Source: Roseovarius sp. UBA6217 (GTDB lineage Bacteria > Pseudomonadota > Alphaproteobacteria > Rhodobacterales > Rhodobacteraceae). From it: a DNA stretch of 12,320 bases. Below, one piece after another: positions 1 through 7,278 of this stretch (positions within the stretch are counted from its first letter, which is position 1; the number at the start of each line of letters is the position of its first letter). The notes beneath the pieces were generated by a model, which saw only the letters and a list, made by a program, of their open reading frames with translations, was not told the origin of the DNA and did no database searches. The stretch spans positions 786 through 13,105 of the forward strand of contig DISF01000022.1 of the NCBI GenBank assembly GCA_002421985.1. Direction: 5' to 3'. A program made the translations under genes and the position numbers.

Positions 1-598
1 ATTCGCCACAGGCGACGCAGGTGCTTTGCCCCATCGGATCACTGAAATCGAACACCGGCCAGGCATCATGCCCGCGTCCGGCCATGCCGATCACGTCATT
101 GACCTGCACCTCGCGGCAGGCGCGCACGCAGAGGCCACACTGGATGCAGGCATCGAGATTGACCCGCATCGCCACATGGCTGTCATCGAGAAGCGGGATA
201 CGCTCGCGCTCCAGCCTGGGAAAGCGGCTATGGGTGACGCCGTTCAATTCGGCCATGTCCCAAAACTGGCTCGCGGAATCATGCGACGCGTCACGCTCGG
301 GCTGATCGGCCAGCAGCATCTCGACCACCAGTTTGCGCGCGCTTTCCGCGCGGGCCGAATTGGTGGTCACGACCATGCCATCCTTCGCCTCGCGGATACA
401 GGACGCGACCAGCGTGCGCTCGCCCTCCACCTCGACCATGCAGGCGCGGCAATTGCCATCGGGGCGATAGCCGGGGCTAGGCTTGTGGCACAGGTGCGGG
501 ATCCTGAGGCCCCGGCCATTGGCCACCTCCCAGATGGTCTGCCCCACTTCGGCCTCGACCTCGCGGCCATCGAGTGTGAATCGGATCGTCTGGGCCAT
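1..598 (-). CDS. fdsA: Formate dehydrogenase alpha subunit, N-terminal part (cut by window edge)
   Basis: This is the first 199 residues of a molybdenum/tungsten formate dehydrogenase large subunit of the NAD-dependent FdsABG type, which oxidises formate to CO2 in the cytoplasm. The N-terminus is a plant-type 2Fe-2S ferredoxin domain (about residues 1-80) with Cys37, Cys50, Cys53 and Cys67 (PHLCHKP, GNCRAC, ASC). The SHDSASQFW stretch near residue 105 stands where NuoG-like proteins carry their HisCys3 site, but has no cysteines, as I recall for FdsA. A CxxCxxCxxxC 4Fe-4S motif follows at 151-161 (ACIQCGLCVRAC), and the second motif begins at CVAC (194-197) before the edge. The catalytic domain lies outside the window. 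The ATG at 598 is preceded by AAGGGAG about 8 bases upstream. A family-typical protein would be about 900 residues or more. NuoG-like or hydrogenase-associated subunits are less likely because of the CIQCGLCVRACREVQVNDVIG motif. Confidence 0.88.
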   Translation of the reverse strand, partial: MAQTIRFTLDGREVEAEVGQTIWEVANGRGLRIPHLCHKPSPGYRPDGNCRACMVEVEGERTLVASCIREAKDGMVVTTNSARAESARKLVVEMLLADQPERDASHDSASQFWDMAELNGVTHSRFPRLERERIPLLDDSHVAMRVNLDACIQCGLCVRACREVQVNDVIGMAGRGHDAWPVFDFSDPMGQSTCVACGE

Positions 599-629
599 GC
601 CGCGTCTCCCTTGCCCCGCCCGGATATAG

Positions 630-659
630 ACCATGGGTGCGCCGGGCACGGTCTGTCAA
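630..659 (-). promoter_or_regulatory. Candidate promoter for fdsA
   Basis: On the minus strand a perfect TTGACA (654-659) is followed after 18 bases by CATGGT (630-635), a 3-of-6 match to TATAAT, about 30 bases before the fdsA start codon. It lies downstream of the pnp terminator, which fits an independent transcription unit. A TATATC a few bases further on is too far from the -35. Seen by pattern only. Confidence 0.35.
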
Positions 660-710
660 TCCCGACACAGGCACGCGGTTTTACGCCACCGGCGGGCCGG
701 GGCGCGGGGC

Positions 711-745
711 AAAGCAAAAGCGCGCCGCAGTCTCCCGCGGCGCGC
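711..745 (-). terminator. Rho-independent terminator of pnp
   Basis: On the minus strand a perfect 9-bp GC stem (GCGCGCCGC / GCGGCGCGC, arms 737-745 and 720-728, 8-base loop) is followed by TTTTGCTTT. It begins 28 bases after the pnp stop codon and separates pnp from fdsA. Confidence 0.85.
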
Positions 746-773
746 CGATACGCTCAACAATGCCGGGGGCGGC

Positions 774-2906
774 TCAGTCTGCCGATTCCTCGGCCTTCAG
801 CTCTTCGCCGGTCGCCTGATCGACCATCTTCATCGCAAGGCGCACCTTGCCACGGTCGTCAAAGCCCAGCAGCTTGACCCAGACCTCCTGGCCCTCCTTG
901 AGCGCATCGGAGGGGTGGTTCAGGCGGCGGTTCTCGATCTGGCTGACATGCACCAGCCCATCGCGCTTGCCGAAGAAGTTCACGAAAGCCCCGAAATCGA
1001 CGATCTTGACGACGGTGCCTTTGTAGATCTTGCCCTCTTCCGGCTCGGCCACGATCGAGTGGATCATGTCATAGGCTTTCTTGATCGAGTCGCCGTTGGG
1101 CGAGGCGATCTTGATGATGCCCTCGTCGTTGATATCGACCTTGGCCCCCGAGAGTTCGACGATCTCGCGGATCACCTTGCCGCCCGAACCGATCACTTCG
1201 CGGATCTTGTCGGTGGGGATCTGCATGGTCTCGATGCGCGGGGCGTGGACCGAGAAATCATTGGCCCCCGAAAGCGCCTTGTCCATCTCGCCCAGGATAT
1301 GCATCCGGCCTTCGCGGGCCTGTGCCAGCGCGACCTTCATGATCTCGGGGGTGATGCCCGCGACCTTGATATCCATCTGCAAGGACGTGATGCCCGCTGC
1401 CGTGCCCGCGACCTTGAAGTCCATGTCGCCAAGGTGATCCTCGTCGCCGAGGATATCCGACAGCACCGCGTAAGCGCCGTCATCTTCCAGCACGAGGCCC
1501 ATCGCCACGCCCGCCACCGAGGTCTTGAGCGGCACGCCCGCATCCATCATCGACAGCGATGAGCCGCAGACCGTGGCCATCGACGATGACCCGTTTGATT
1601 CCGTGATCTCGGAAACCAGCCGGATTGTGTAGGGGAAATCGGTCGCGGGCGGCAGAACCGCCTGAAGCGCGCGCCAGGCGAGCTTGCCATGGCCGATCTC
1701 GCGGCGACCCGGAGGGCCGACGCGCCCCGCTTCGCCCACCGAATAGGGGGGGAAGTTGTAGTGCAGCAGGAAGTTCGACTTGAAATTCCCGTGCAGCGCA
1801 TCGACGAATTGCTCGTCGTCGCCGGTGCCAAGCGTGGTGACGACCAGCGCCTGTGTTTCGCCACGAGTGAAGAGCGCCGAGCCATGGGTGCGCGGCAGAA
1901 GGCCGGTTTCGCAGGCGATGGGGCGGATCTCATCCAGACGACGGCCGTCGATGCGGTTGCCGTTCTTCACCACATCACCGCGCAGCACCACCGATTCCAG
2001 CTTTTTCAGGGCGGACCCGAGATTGGCATCGGCAAGCTGTTCCTCGCTCAGTTGCGCCTTGATCGCCTCTTTCGCGGCGGAAATCGCGTGGGTGCGCTCC
2101 TGCTTGTCGCGGATGGCGAAAGCGGCGCGCATCTGCTCTTCGCCCGCGGCCTTCACGGCTGCGTAAAGCGCGGAGTAATCCGGCGGGGTGAAATCGAACG
2201 GCTCTTTCGCGCATTCCTCGGCGAATTCGATAATCAGGTCACAGACGGGTTTGATCTGCTCATGCGCAAAGGTTACGGCACCCAGCATTTCGTCTTCCGA
2301 CAGCTCATAGGCTTCGGATTCGACCATCATCACCGCATCGCGGGTGGCCGCGACAACCAGATCAAGCCGCTGCTCGGGGTTCGAGCGCAGATCGTGCATG
2401 TCGTCGATCTCGGGGTTGAGGATGTATTCGCCATCCACATAGCCCACGCGGCAGCCGCCAATGGGGCCACGGAACGGCGCGCCCGAAATCGTCAGCGCGG
2501 CGGAGGTGGCGATCATCGCCACCACATCCGGGTCATTGACCAGATCGTGGCTCAGCACGGTGCACATCACCAGCGTTTCATGCTTGAATCCGGGGACAAA
2601 GAGCGGGCGGATGGGCCGGTCGATGAGCCGCGCGGTCAGCGTTTCCTTTTCGGAAGGGCGCGCCTCGCGCTTGAAAAAGCCGCCGGGCACCTTGCCGGCC
2701 GCATAGTATTTTTCCTGATAATGGACCGTCAGCGGAAAGAAATCCAATCCCGGCTTGGGTTCCTTGGCAAAGGTCACGTTGGCCATGACCGAGGTCTCGC
2801 CGAGGGTGGCAATGACAGAGCCGTCGGCCTGCCGGGCGATCTTGCCGGTTTCCAGGGTGAGGGTTTCCTCGCCCCATTGCATCGATTTTTTCGTCTCAGT
2901 AAACAT
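774..2906 (-). CDS. pnp: Polynucleotide phosphorylase (PNPase)
   Basis: PNPase is the trimeric 3'-to-5' phosphorolytic exoribonuclease that degrades mRNA and can add 3' tails. The 710-residue product has the family's usual length and full domain order: first RNase PH domain with the PGGFFKREARPSEKETL loop (about 74-90), helical linker, second RNase PH domain with the GRREIGHGKLAWRA segment and the catalytic ILGDEDHLGDMDFKVAGT motif, a KH domain with the GSGG loop (IREVIGSGGKVIREI), and a C-terminal S1 domain (KGTVVKIVDFGAFVNFF). I chose the ATG at 2906 because AGGAAA precedes it by about six bases and the protein then begins MFTETKKSMQWG as in relatives. An in-frame ATG 63 bases upstream would add 21 residues of non-conserved sequence. 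It lies directly downstream of rpsO, the classical arrangement, and ends in an intrinsic terminator. Confidence 0.97.
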   Translation of the reverse strand: MFTETKKSMQWGEETLTLETGKIARQADGSVIATLGETSVMANVTFAKEPKPGLDFFPLTVHYQEKYYAAGKVPGGFFKREARPSEKETLTARLIDRPIRPLFVPGFKHETLVMCTVLSHDLVNDPDVVAMIATSAALTISGAPFRGPIGGCRVGYVDGEYILNPEIDDMHDLRSNPEQRLDLVVAATRDAVMMVESEAYELSEDEMLGAVTFAHEQIKPVCDLIIEFAEECAKEPFDFTPPDYSALYAAVKAAGEEQMRAAFAIRDKQERTHAISAAKEAIKAQLSEEQLADANLGSALKKLESVVLRGDVVKNGNRIDGRRLDEIRPIACETGLLPRTHGSALFTRGETQALVVTTLGTGDDEQFVDALHGNFKSNFLLHYNFPPYSVGEAGRVGPPGRREIGHGKLAWRALQAVLPPATDFPYTIRLVSEITESNGSSSMATVCGSSLSMMDAGVPLKTSVAGVAMGLVLEDDGAYAVLSDILGDEDHLGDMDFKVAGTAAGITSLQMDIKVAGITPEIMKVALAQAREGRMHILGEMDKALSGANDFSVHAPRIETMQIPTDKIREVIGSGGKVIREIVELSGAKVDINDEGIIKIASPNGDSIKKAYDMIHSIVAEPEEGKIYKGTVVKIVDFGAFVNFFGKRDGLVHVSQIENRRLNHPSDALKEGQEVWVKLLGFDDRGKVRLAMKMVDQATGEELKAEESAD

Positions 2907-3040
2907 CACGTTTCCTAGCTTGGCCACGGCGGGCGTATCCCGCGCGGCCCGTTTCATACGGGGCCCCATGCCCCACGGCCCTCTCGTCTTTATCCTGCGA
3001 CACCGGCAAAGGCCGGACCGGGCCGCAATCGGATCATGCG

Positions 3041-3063
3041 AAAACCGCGCCCAAAGGGCGCGG
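3041..3063 (-). terminator. Intrinsic terminator/attenuator between rpsO and pnp
   Basis: On the minus strand a perfect 8-bp stem CCGCGCCC / GGGCGCGG with a 3-base loop is followed by TTTT. It starts 9 bases after the rpsO stop. By analogy with the E. coli rpsO-pnp operon it probably ends part of the rpsO transcripts and lets the rest read into pnp. The remaining leader before pnp (2907-3040) shows only weak short stems, so an RNase III site cannot be called. Confidence 0.75.
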
Positions 3064-3072
3064 CTTCATGTC

Positions 3073-3342
3073 TCAGCGGCGGATGCCGAGGCGCTTGATG
3101 AGGTCGGTATAGCGCGCCTCATCCTTGCGCTTGAGGTAATCGAGCAGCTTGCGGCGCTGCGCCACCATCATCAGAAGGCCACGGCGACCGTGGTTATCCT
3201 TCTTGTGGGTCTTGAAATGCTCGGTGAGCGTGGTGATCCGCGAAGTCAGGATGGCAACCTGCACTTCGGGAGAGCCGGTATCGCCCTCCTTGGTCGCGAA
3301 TTCCTTGATGACACGGGCTTTTTCTTCGACAGTGATCGACAT
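3073..3342 (-). CDS. rpsO: 30S ribosomal protein S15
   Basis: This 89-residue protein is S15, which binds 16S rRNA in the 30S central domain early in assembly. The whole family signature is visible: MSITVEEKARVIKEFA, GDTGSPEVQVAILTSRI, LTEHFKTHKKDNHGRRGL and the C-terminal LLDYLKRKDEARYTDLIKRLGIRR end (written here in parts). The ATG at 3342 has AGGAGA about six bases upstream. In-frame sequence further upstream is not conserved and was excluded. It is followed by a terminator-like hairpin and then pnp, so both genes probably share a promoter upstream of rpsO. Confidence 0.98.
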   Translation of the reverse strand: MSITVEEKARVIKEFATKEGDTGSPEVQVAILTSRITTLTEHFKTHKKDNHGRRGLLMMVAQRRKLLDYLKRKDEARYTDLIKRLGIRR

Positions 3343-3437
3343 CGGTCTCTCCTTTGGTCCGAGGGTTGCGGGCGCAAGCCGGGATGTCGTCCAGCAAGGT
3401 CCGGACCCCGCCACGTCATCGCGCCGGGGTTCACGCG

Positions 3438-3443
3438 CGTATA
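3438..3443 (-). promoter_or_regulatory. Weak candidate -10 box for the rpsO-pnp operon
   Basis: The minus strand carries TATACG at these positions, about 95 bases before the rpsO start. Two CTTGACG -35-like motifs lie upstream in the 3450-3490 region, but the nearer one is only 10 bases from this -10 and the other is too far. A promoter in 3400-3498 is expected because the upstream gene ends at 3499; its exact position is not settled. Confidence 0.2.
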
Positions 3444-3498
3444 GGGGAAAAGCCGTCAAGAAGAAAGCACGAATTGACCGCTCGTCAAGAGCTGCGGA

Positions 3499-4677
3499 TC
3501 ATCCCCCGGCCGGAACCGGCATCTGTGTCTGCGGCACGAGCGCCACATGATCGAGCGTCAGGCCCGCCGCATTGACGATATGCGCGATCTCGACCCCGTC
3601 GAGCAACAGGCGTTGATCGCCGGAATTGGTGGCATCGGGTTCAAGGGTGATTTCCGGCTCTGGCCCGTTCTCGTCATAAAACACCATGAGCATGTCTTCT
3701 GCGGCCGAGAAATCGAGGATTTGCGCCTGATGATCGGCATCAAGCCAATCGCCCAGCATCACCGTATCGGCCCCGCTGCCGGTGGTGACGATATCATCCC
3801 GCCCGGCGACGATCACATCGTCCCCGCCACCGCCGTTGAGGTAGTCGCGCCCGGTGTCGATATCGTCGATGCGGTCGGTCGCGGGGTCGTCCACGATCCC
3901 GATAAGCGTATCGTTGCCATGCCCGCCAAAGAGCGTATCCGATCCCATACCGCCATCGAGCCAGTCATCGTCAAGATCACCATGCAGGGCATCATCGCCC
4001 GCCCCGCCGTATAGCGTGTCATTCCCGGCGCTGCCGACAAGGCTGTCATCGCCCTCGCCGCCCCGGAGCACATCATCGCCGTTATGCCCGAACAGGCGGT
4101 CGTCGCCCGCGTCACCATGCAGCGTGTCATCCCCATCGTCGCCATGCAGCGTGTCATCGCCCGTGCCGCCATGCAGCACATCCGCCCCCGCGCCCCCGCG
4201 GATCTCGTCATCGCCATCGCCGCCGGTGATCGTATCCTCGCCGCCACGCCCGCCGATCATCTCGCGGGCCTCGGTTCCGGTGATTGTCTCGGACGTGTCA
4301 TCGCCATCAACGATCTGCCAGCCAGCCGACACATCACGGGCCGCCCCGTCAGTGTTTGCCCCCTGGTTTTCCGTCAAGACATCAGCAGCCGTCTGGATCG
4401 CCGATTCTGTCTGAATGTCGGGGGCGTCGGTCACGGTGTCAGCACCCGCAGGTGCGGCCGGAGCATCATCAAGGATTTCGCCCCCGTCAACCGCATCAAG
4501 CGCGGACTGCAGCAGATCAGGGCCGTTTTCCAAGGGCACCGCGCCCGCTGCACCGGACTCATCCCCAGCCCCCTCGGACGACATATCCGCCGCTGTATCA
4601 TCGGCATCGTTGTCGAACCCCACAAAGGCCGACGCCCCGATGGCCGCAATCCCCAGAAGACTCGCAAAAAACAGCAT
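3499..4677 (-). CDS. Membrane-anchored RTX / haemolysin-type calcium-binding repeat protein
   Basis: The protein (392 residues from this start) opens with one hydrophobic segment, MLFFASLLGIAAIGASAFVG, then an acidic low-complexity stretch rich in D, E, A and G. About 13 consecutive RTX nonapeptides of the GGxGxDxLx type follow (for example GGTGDDTLH, GDAGDDRLF, GGAGDDALH), which fold into a calcium-binding beta-roll. The C-terminal part has GSGADTVMLGDWLDADH and a beta-rich domain ending in PVPAGG. Similar proteins with an N-terminal helix are frequent in Rhodobacteraceae, and their substrate or role is generally unknown. The ATG at 4677 has AAGG about eight bases upstream and puts the hydrophobic segment at the very N-terminus. 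A start at 4713 would add 12 residues but has no clear Shine-Dalgarno. No secretion genes lie nearby. Whether it is tethered to the membrane or exported is inferred. Confidence 0.82.
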   Translation of the reverse strand: MLFFASLLGIAAIGASAFVGFDNDADDTAADMSSEGAGDESGAAGAVPLENGPDLLQSALDAVDGGEILDDAPAAPAGADTVTDAPDIQTESAIQTAADVLTENQGANTDGAARDVSAGWQIVDGDDTSETITGTEAREMIGGRGGEDTITGGDGDDEIRGGAGADVLHGGTGDDTLHGDDGDDTLHGDAGDDRLFGHNGDDVLRGGEGDDSLVGSAGNDTLYGGAGDDALHGDLDDDWLDGGMGSDTLFGGHGNDTLIGIVDDPATDRIDDIDTGRDYLNGGGGDDVIVAGRDDIVTTGSGADTVMLGDWLDADHQAQILDFSAAEDMLMVFYDENGPEPEITLEPDATNSGDQRLLLDGVEIAHIVNAAGLTLDHVALVPQTQMPVPAGG

Positions 4678-4812
4678 CGCACAACCTTGCGTTACACCGA
4701 CGAACCATGCCACGCACCACGCACGCGTGACAACATATTCCGGCGGTCATGGTTAACGCAGACAAAGCCCCGTCTCCCGGCTCTTCGGGGTTGTCATCAA
4801 CGATTTCGGCCG

Positions 4813-4824
4813 GATGATATCATC
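4813..4824. promoter_or_regulatory. Perfect 12-bp palindrome upstream of the RTX gene
   Basis: GATGATATCATC is a perfect dyad in the 240-base or longer gap between the lacI-type gene and the RTX gene, about 136 bases upstream of the latter. It could be an operator, but it lacks the central CG usual for LacI-family sites. No protein can be assigned. Confidence 0.25.
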
Positions 4825-4952
4825 GGATTGCGTCCGCGCGCCACTCCGTCGCGGGAATCGTGATCATCAGCGGCGAGATTTCCAGCGGTACCCCGGCACC
4901 AGGTGATACGCCGACCTTTCGCGATTCGATCATGAAAGTCAAAGGGGCAATT

Positions 4953-5990
4953 TCACGCGGGCGCTGAGCGCAGCCGCAACGTGTCGCCCGGTTCGAGCCG
5001 CGGCTCCAGCGCCACGCGCACCGGCTCGCGCGCCTCGGGGTCACGCGCCTGCGTGGAGATGATCTCGGCCGCGCGGCGCCCGATCTCGAGGCGGCAGGCA
5101 TCCATCGTGGCAAGCCTGCGCGGAAGACCGTCGAGCAACTCGACCCCGTTGAAGCCGGCAAGCCCGATGCTTTCGGGAATGTCCAATCCCTTCTCGAGCA
5201 GGTAGAGCAAGCCCCCCGCCCCAATCATATCATTGGAATAATATAGAAAATCCAGATCGGGCGTGCGCGCCAGCATATTGGCGGTCATCTCGCGCCCCTT
5301 GGCCAGCGCCGATCCGCCGGAATAGAATTCCTGATCGGCCATCTCGATACCGGCCTTGGCCAGCGCCTCGGTGAACCCCTCGAAGCGTTTGCGCGCGCGA
5401 TGATCGAGCGGCATTTTCGTGCCCATGAACCCGATCCGGCGATAGCCCGCACGGATGATCGCCTGTGCCATCTGCTGCCCGGCGCGGCGATGCGAAATCC
5501 CCACCACCGAGTCGACCGGCGTGCCGTCCACATCCATGATCTCGACCACCGGAATGCCGCTCGCGCGCAGCATGGCACGGCTTGCATCCGAATGCTCCAG
5601 CCCCGCGATGATTACCCCGGCAGGCCGCCATGACAGCATTTCGTATAGAACTTTTTCTTCCTTTTCAGGGCGATAGCCTGTCAGCCCCACCACCGGTTGA
5701 AGCCCGGTTTCATCCAGAACCCCGGTGATGCCGGTCATCACCTCGGGAAACACCATGTTGGACATGGACGGAATGATGACCGCCACCAGATTTACCCGCT
5801 GGCTTGCCAGCGCGCCGGCGATCTTGTTGGGCACATATCCAAGCCGCCGCGCCGCCTCGAGAACGCGCAGGCGCGTCCCCTCCGACACGTCCCGCTTGTT
5901 GCGCAGCACGCGGCTCACGGTCATTTCCGACACACCCGCCGCCTCGGAGACGTCGCGCAGGGTCAGCGGGTGGCGGTTGGGTGGTATCAA
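4953..5990 (-). CDS. LacI-family transcriptional regulator (GntR-like branch)
   Basis: This 345-residue protein has the LacI layout: an N-terminal helix-turn-helix plus hinge helix (about residues 10-62, LRDVSEAAGVSEMTVSRVLR and YVPNKIAGALAS) and a periplasmic-binding-protein-like sensor domain (about 67-340). Segments such as SMSNMVFPEVMTGI, EMLSWRPAGVIIAG, GIPVVEIMD and GLAGFNG are close to E. coli GntR, the gluconate repressor, so a sugar-acid effector is plausible but not shown. The start is TTG at 5990: no ATG or GTG lies in frame between it and the upstream stop, and starting at the next Met would delete the helix-turn-helix. No good Shine-Dalgarno is visible. No sugar transport or catabolic genes occur in the window, so its regulon cannot be read from context. 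Confidence 0.9.
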   Translation of the reverse strand: MIPPNRHPLTLRDVSEAAGVSEMTVSRVLRNKRDVSEGTRLRVLEAARRLGYVPNKIAGALASQRVNLVAVIIPSMSNMVFPEVMTGITGVLDETGLQPVVGLTGYRPEKEEKVLYEMLSWRPAGVIIAGLEHSDASRAMLRASGIPVVEIMDVDGTPVDSVVGISHRRAGQQMAQAIIRAGYRRIGFMGTKMPLDHRARKRFEGFTEALAKAGIEMADQEFYSGGSALAKGREMTANMLARTPDLDFLYYSNDMIGAGGLLYLLEKGLDIPESIGLAGFNGVELLDGLPRRLATMDACRLEIGRRAAEIISTQARDPEAREPVRVALEPRLEPGDTLRLRSAPA

Positions 5991-6225
5991 GAACGTGATC
6001 CCAAAAGGAAATCCTGATCCATTGATAGCGCAGACCCGCCCGCACGATCAAGCCGCCGCTCCCGGCGCTGCGCGCCCGGCTGCGAAAACGGCGATGACAA
6101 ACCCCGCCAAAGCCGCTAGACCATCCGCGCGCGGCCCTGCCGCGCAACCGGCCAGTGCCCCCAAGAGACGGTCATGGGGCCGAAAAAAAGGTGGAAACAC
6201 AACACACTATGCGGAAAGGTGCGGC

Positions 6226-6253
6226 TTGCGAACCGGCTCCCGAACCGTTATCA
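6226..6253 (+). promoter_or_regulatory. Candidate promoter of tRNA-Arg
   Basis: TTGCGA (6226-6231) and TTATCA (6248-6253) are separated by 16 bases, and the tRNA begins 10 bases after the -10, the usual distance for a tRNA promoter with a very short leader. The rest of 5991-6225 holds no gene I can support; one 6-bp GC hairpin at 6129-6145 has no T-tract. Confidence 0.4.
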
Positions 6254-6263
6254 AAGATGATAT

Positions 6264-6340
<77 letters not shown>

Positions 6341-6556
6341 GTTCTCTTTATCTATACTGTGGATGGGGCATAAGTATGCACGAAACGGCAGTTTTTGCTG
6401 CACGCCGTATCAACGACATTCTTGCGGCTCTGCCTGAAAATTCGTCAAGATATTGATAAGGATGAGATATATCGAAGTGCAGCGAGTGTCACATCCCGAA
6501 TGTCCCTCAGCACCGATCTTGCCATGAAAAGCGCCGATCGCCGAGGGGAAATGTGA
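6341..6556. other. Gap between tRNA-Arg and ftsH fragment; one doubtful 26-residue ORF
   Basis: This 216-base stretch is more AT-rich than its surroundings. It contains a 26-codon plus-strand ORF (6376-6456, beginning MHETAVFAARRIND) that I do not recognise and for which no clear Shine-Dalgarno is seen. Translating the minus strand shows none of the FtsH AAA+ motifs that should follow the truncated ftsH gene. No integrase is visible. Confidence 0.4.
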
Positions 6557-7012
6557 TCATCCGGGATGGAGCACGTAGATCCTGGCCTTGCTGCGCCCGA
6601 CCTGCATGAAACCGCCGAAGCCCTGCTTTTCGGCGAACTTGCGAAAGACGAACATCCACAGTGCGAAGAAGACGAAGACCGGAACCACCCATGACAGGAT
6701 CGTGCCGATCCAAGTATTTTCCGCCACGTTTATGATCTCGATATCGGCTTCGTCGATCCGCGCGAGGATGGCGGGATCCACGATGGTGGTGACGAACTGG
6801 CTGCGACCGTCGAGGGGAGTCTTGAAGATGCCGGTGATCCTGTCGGCTCCGACCGCCACGGAAGCGATACGACCCTGTGCCACATAGCGCTCGAACTGGC
6901 TGTAACTGATCGGCGCGACCTGCCGTGCGCTCTCGACCCAGGACTGGACCAGCAGCACGGCCATGAAGGCCAGAACCCAGTACCAGATGTTGAACTCGGT
7001 GCGTTTTTCCAT
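6557..7012 (-). pseudogene. FtsH protease N-terminal fragment lacking the AAA+ and protease domains
   Basis: The 151-residue product matches the N-terminal quarter of FtsH, the hexameric membrane ATP-dependent zinc protease. A first transmembrane helix lies at about 10-25, followed by the periplasmic domain with ISYSQFERYVAQGRI and TPLDGRSQFVTTIVDP, then a second helix at about 104-124 and the cytoplasmic linker FRKFAEKQGFGGFMQVGRSKARIYV. In full-length FtsH this linker leads at once into the AAA+ module. Here the frame ends three codons later (LHPG then TGA), and no Walker A, Walker B or HEXGH motif follows in any frame up to the tRNA. The ATG at 7012 has only a weak Shine-Dalgarno, but the reading frame up to there is intact and a promoter precedes it. 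It is therefore either a decayed gene cut at the island edge or a retained stand-alone FtsH-like membrane domain. I lean to truncation. Confidence 0.75.
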
Positions 7013-7054
7013 GTTCGTGTTTCAGTGCAAAGGGGTGGTGTGTTCCAGGACGCA

Positions 7055-7083
7055 GATAAGTGCCCTTCATGCAACTTTTTCAA
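7055..7083 (-). promoter_or_regulatory. Heat-shock-type promoter of the ftsH fragment
   Basis: On the minus strand CTTGAAA (TTGAAA at 7078-7083) is followed after exactly 17 bases by CTTATC (7055-7060, reading CTTATCT). This fits the alphaproteobacterial RpoH pattern CTTG-N17/18-CYTATNT as I recall it. It lies about 43 bases before the ftsH-fragment start codon. Confidence 0.5.
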
Positions 7084-7167
7084 GATGCCACTGGAACGAC
7101 CTTCATCTCTCCCCGAGGCACATCTTCCTGTGACAAACTGGCGCTCGGAAATTTTCGTCAGAAGCTC

Positions 7168-7196
7168 TTGACGTTGCTATTTTGCAACACTTTATC
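7168..7196 (+). promoter_or_regulatory. Promoter of the hsp20-degP-cbpA operon (heat-shock or housekeeping type)
   Basis: CTTGACG (TTGACG at 7168-7173) is followed after 17 bases by TTTATC (7191-7196). The arrangement mirrors the divergent promoter at 7055-7083 and is compatible with RpoH or a housekeeping sigma factor. A 5-bp inverted repeat GTTGC-TATTTT-GCAAC (7173-7188) fills the spacer and could bind a regulator. The expected transcription start is near 7203, giving a leader of about 75 bases. Confidence 0.5.
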
Positions 7197-7200
7197 AAAG

Positions 7201-7278
7201 CCGTGTCAGGGAGCGTTCACGGGCGCGTGATCCCCGGTGATCGCGGCCCGAATGCGCTTTCGAGAAAGGAGATCAGAC
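7201..7278 (+). promoter_or_regulatory. Structured 5' leader of the first hsp20 gene, candidate RNA thermometer
   Basis: Three consecutive hairpins can form: CCGTG/CACGG (7201-7222), a 7-bp stem CGTGATC/GATCGCG with one U-G pair and a 6-base loop (7226-7245), and a short CTTT-CGAG-AAAG stem whose 3' arm overlaps the AAAGGAGA Shine-Dalgarno. The layout, serial hairpins with a weak last one reaching the ribosome site, resembles ROSE elements of alphaproteobacterial hsp20 genes, but I do not see a clear conserved UYGCU element. Tentative. Confidence 0.3.

Noticed and set aside
1689..2918. 409-codon plus-strand frame opposite pnp
   Set aside because: Pnp on the other strand is complete and conserved throughout; the opposite frame has no recognisable family.
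3854..4414. Plus-strand frame rich in S and P opposite the RTX repeats
   Set aside because: The repeated SSPSPPC pattern is the complement of the repeated glycine/aspartate nonapeptides and not an independent protein.
4768..4790. CCCCG/CGGGG inverted repeat as terminator of the lacI-type gene
   Set aside because: Five base pairs with a 13-base loop and no T-tract on either strand; too weak to call.
4820..4933. 37-codon minus-strand ORF directly after the lacI-type gene
   Set aside because: No Shine-Dalgarno, no recognisable similarity, and it continues an open shadow frame of the lacI-type gene.
6129..6145. GCGCGG/CCGCGC hairpin as terminator before the tRNA
   Set aside because: No T-tract follows on either strand, and short GC dyads are frequent by chance in this DNA.
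6376..6456. 26-codon plus-strand ORF behind the tRNA as an integrase or regulator remnant
   Set aside because: Too short, no clear ribosome site and no motif of either family; it is only mentioned within the gap entry.
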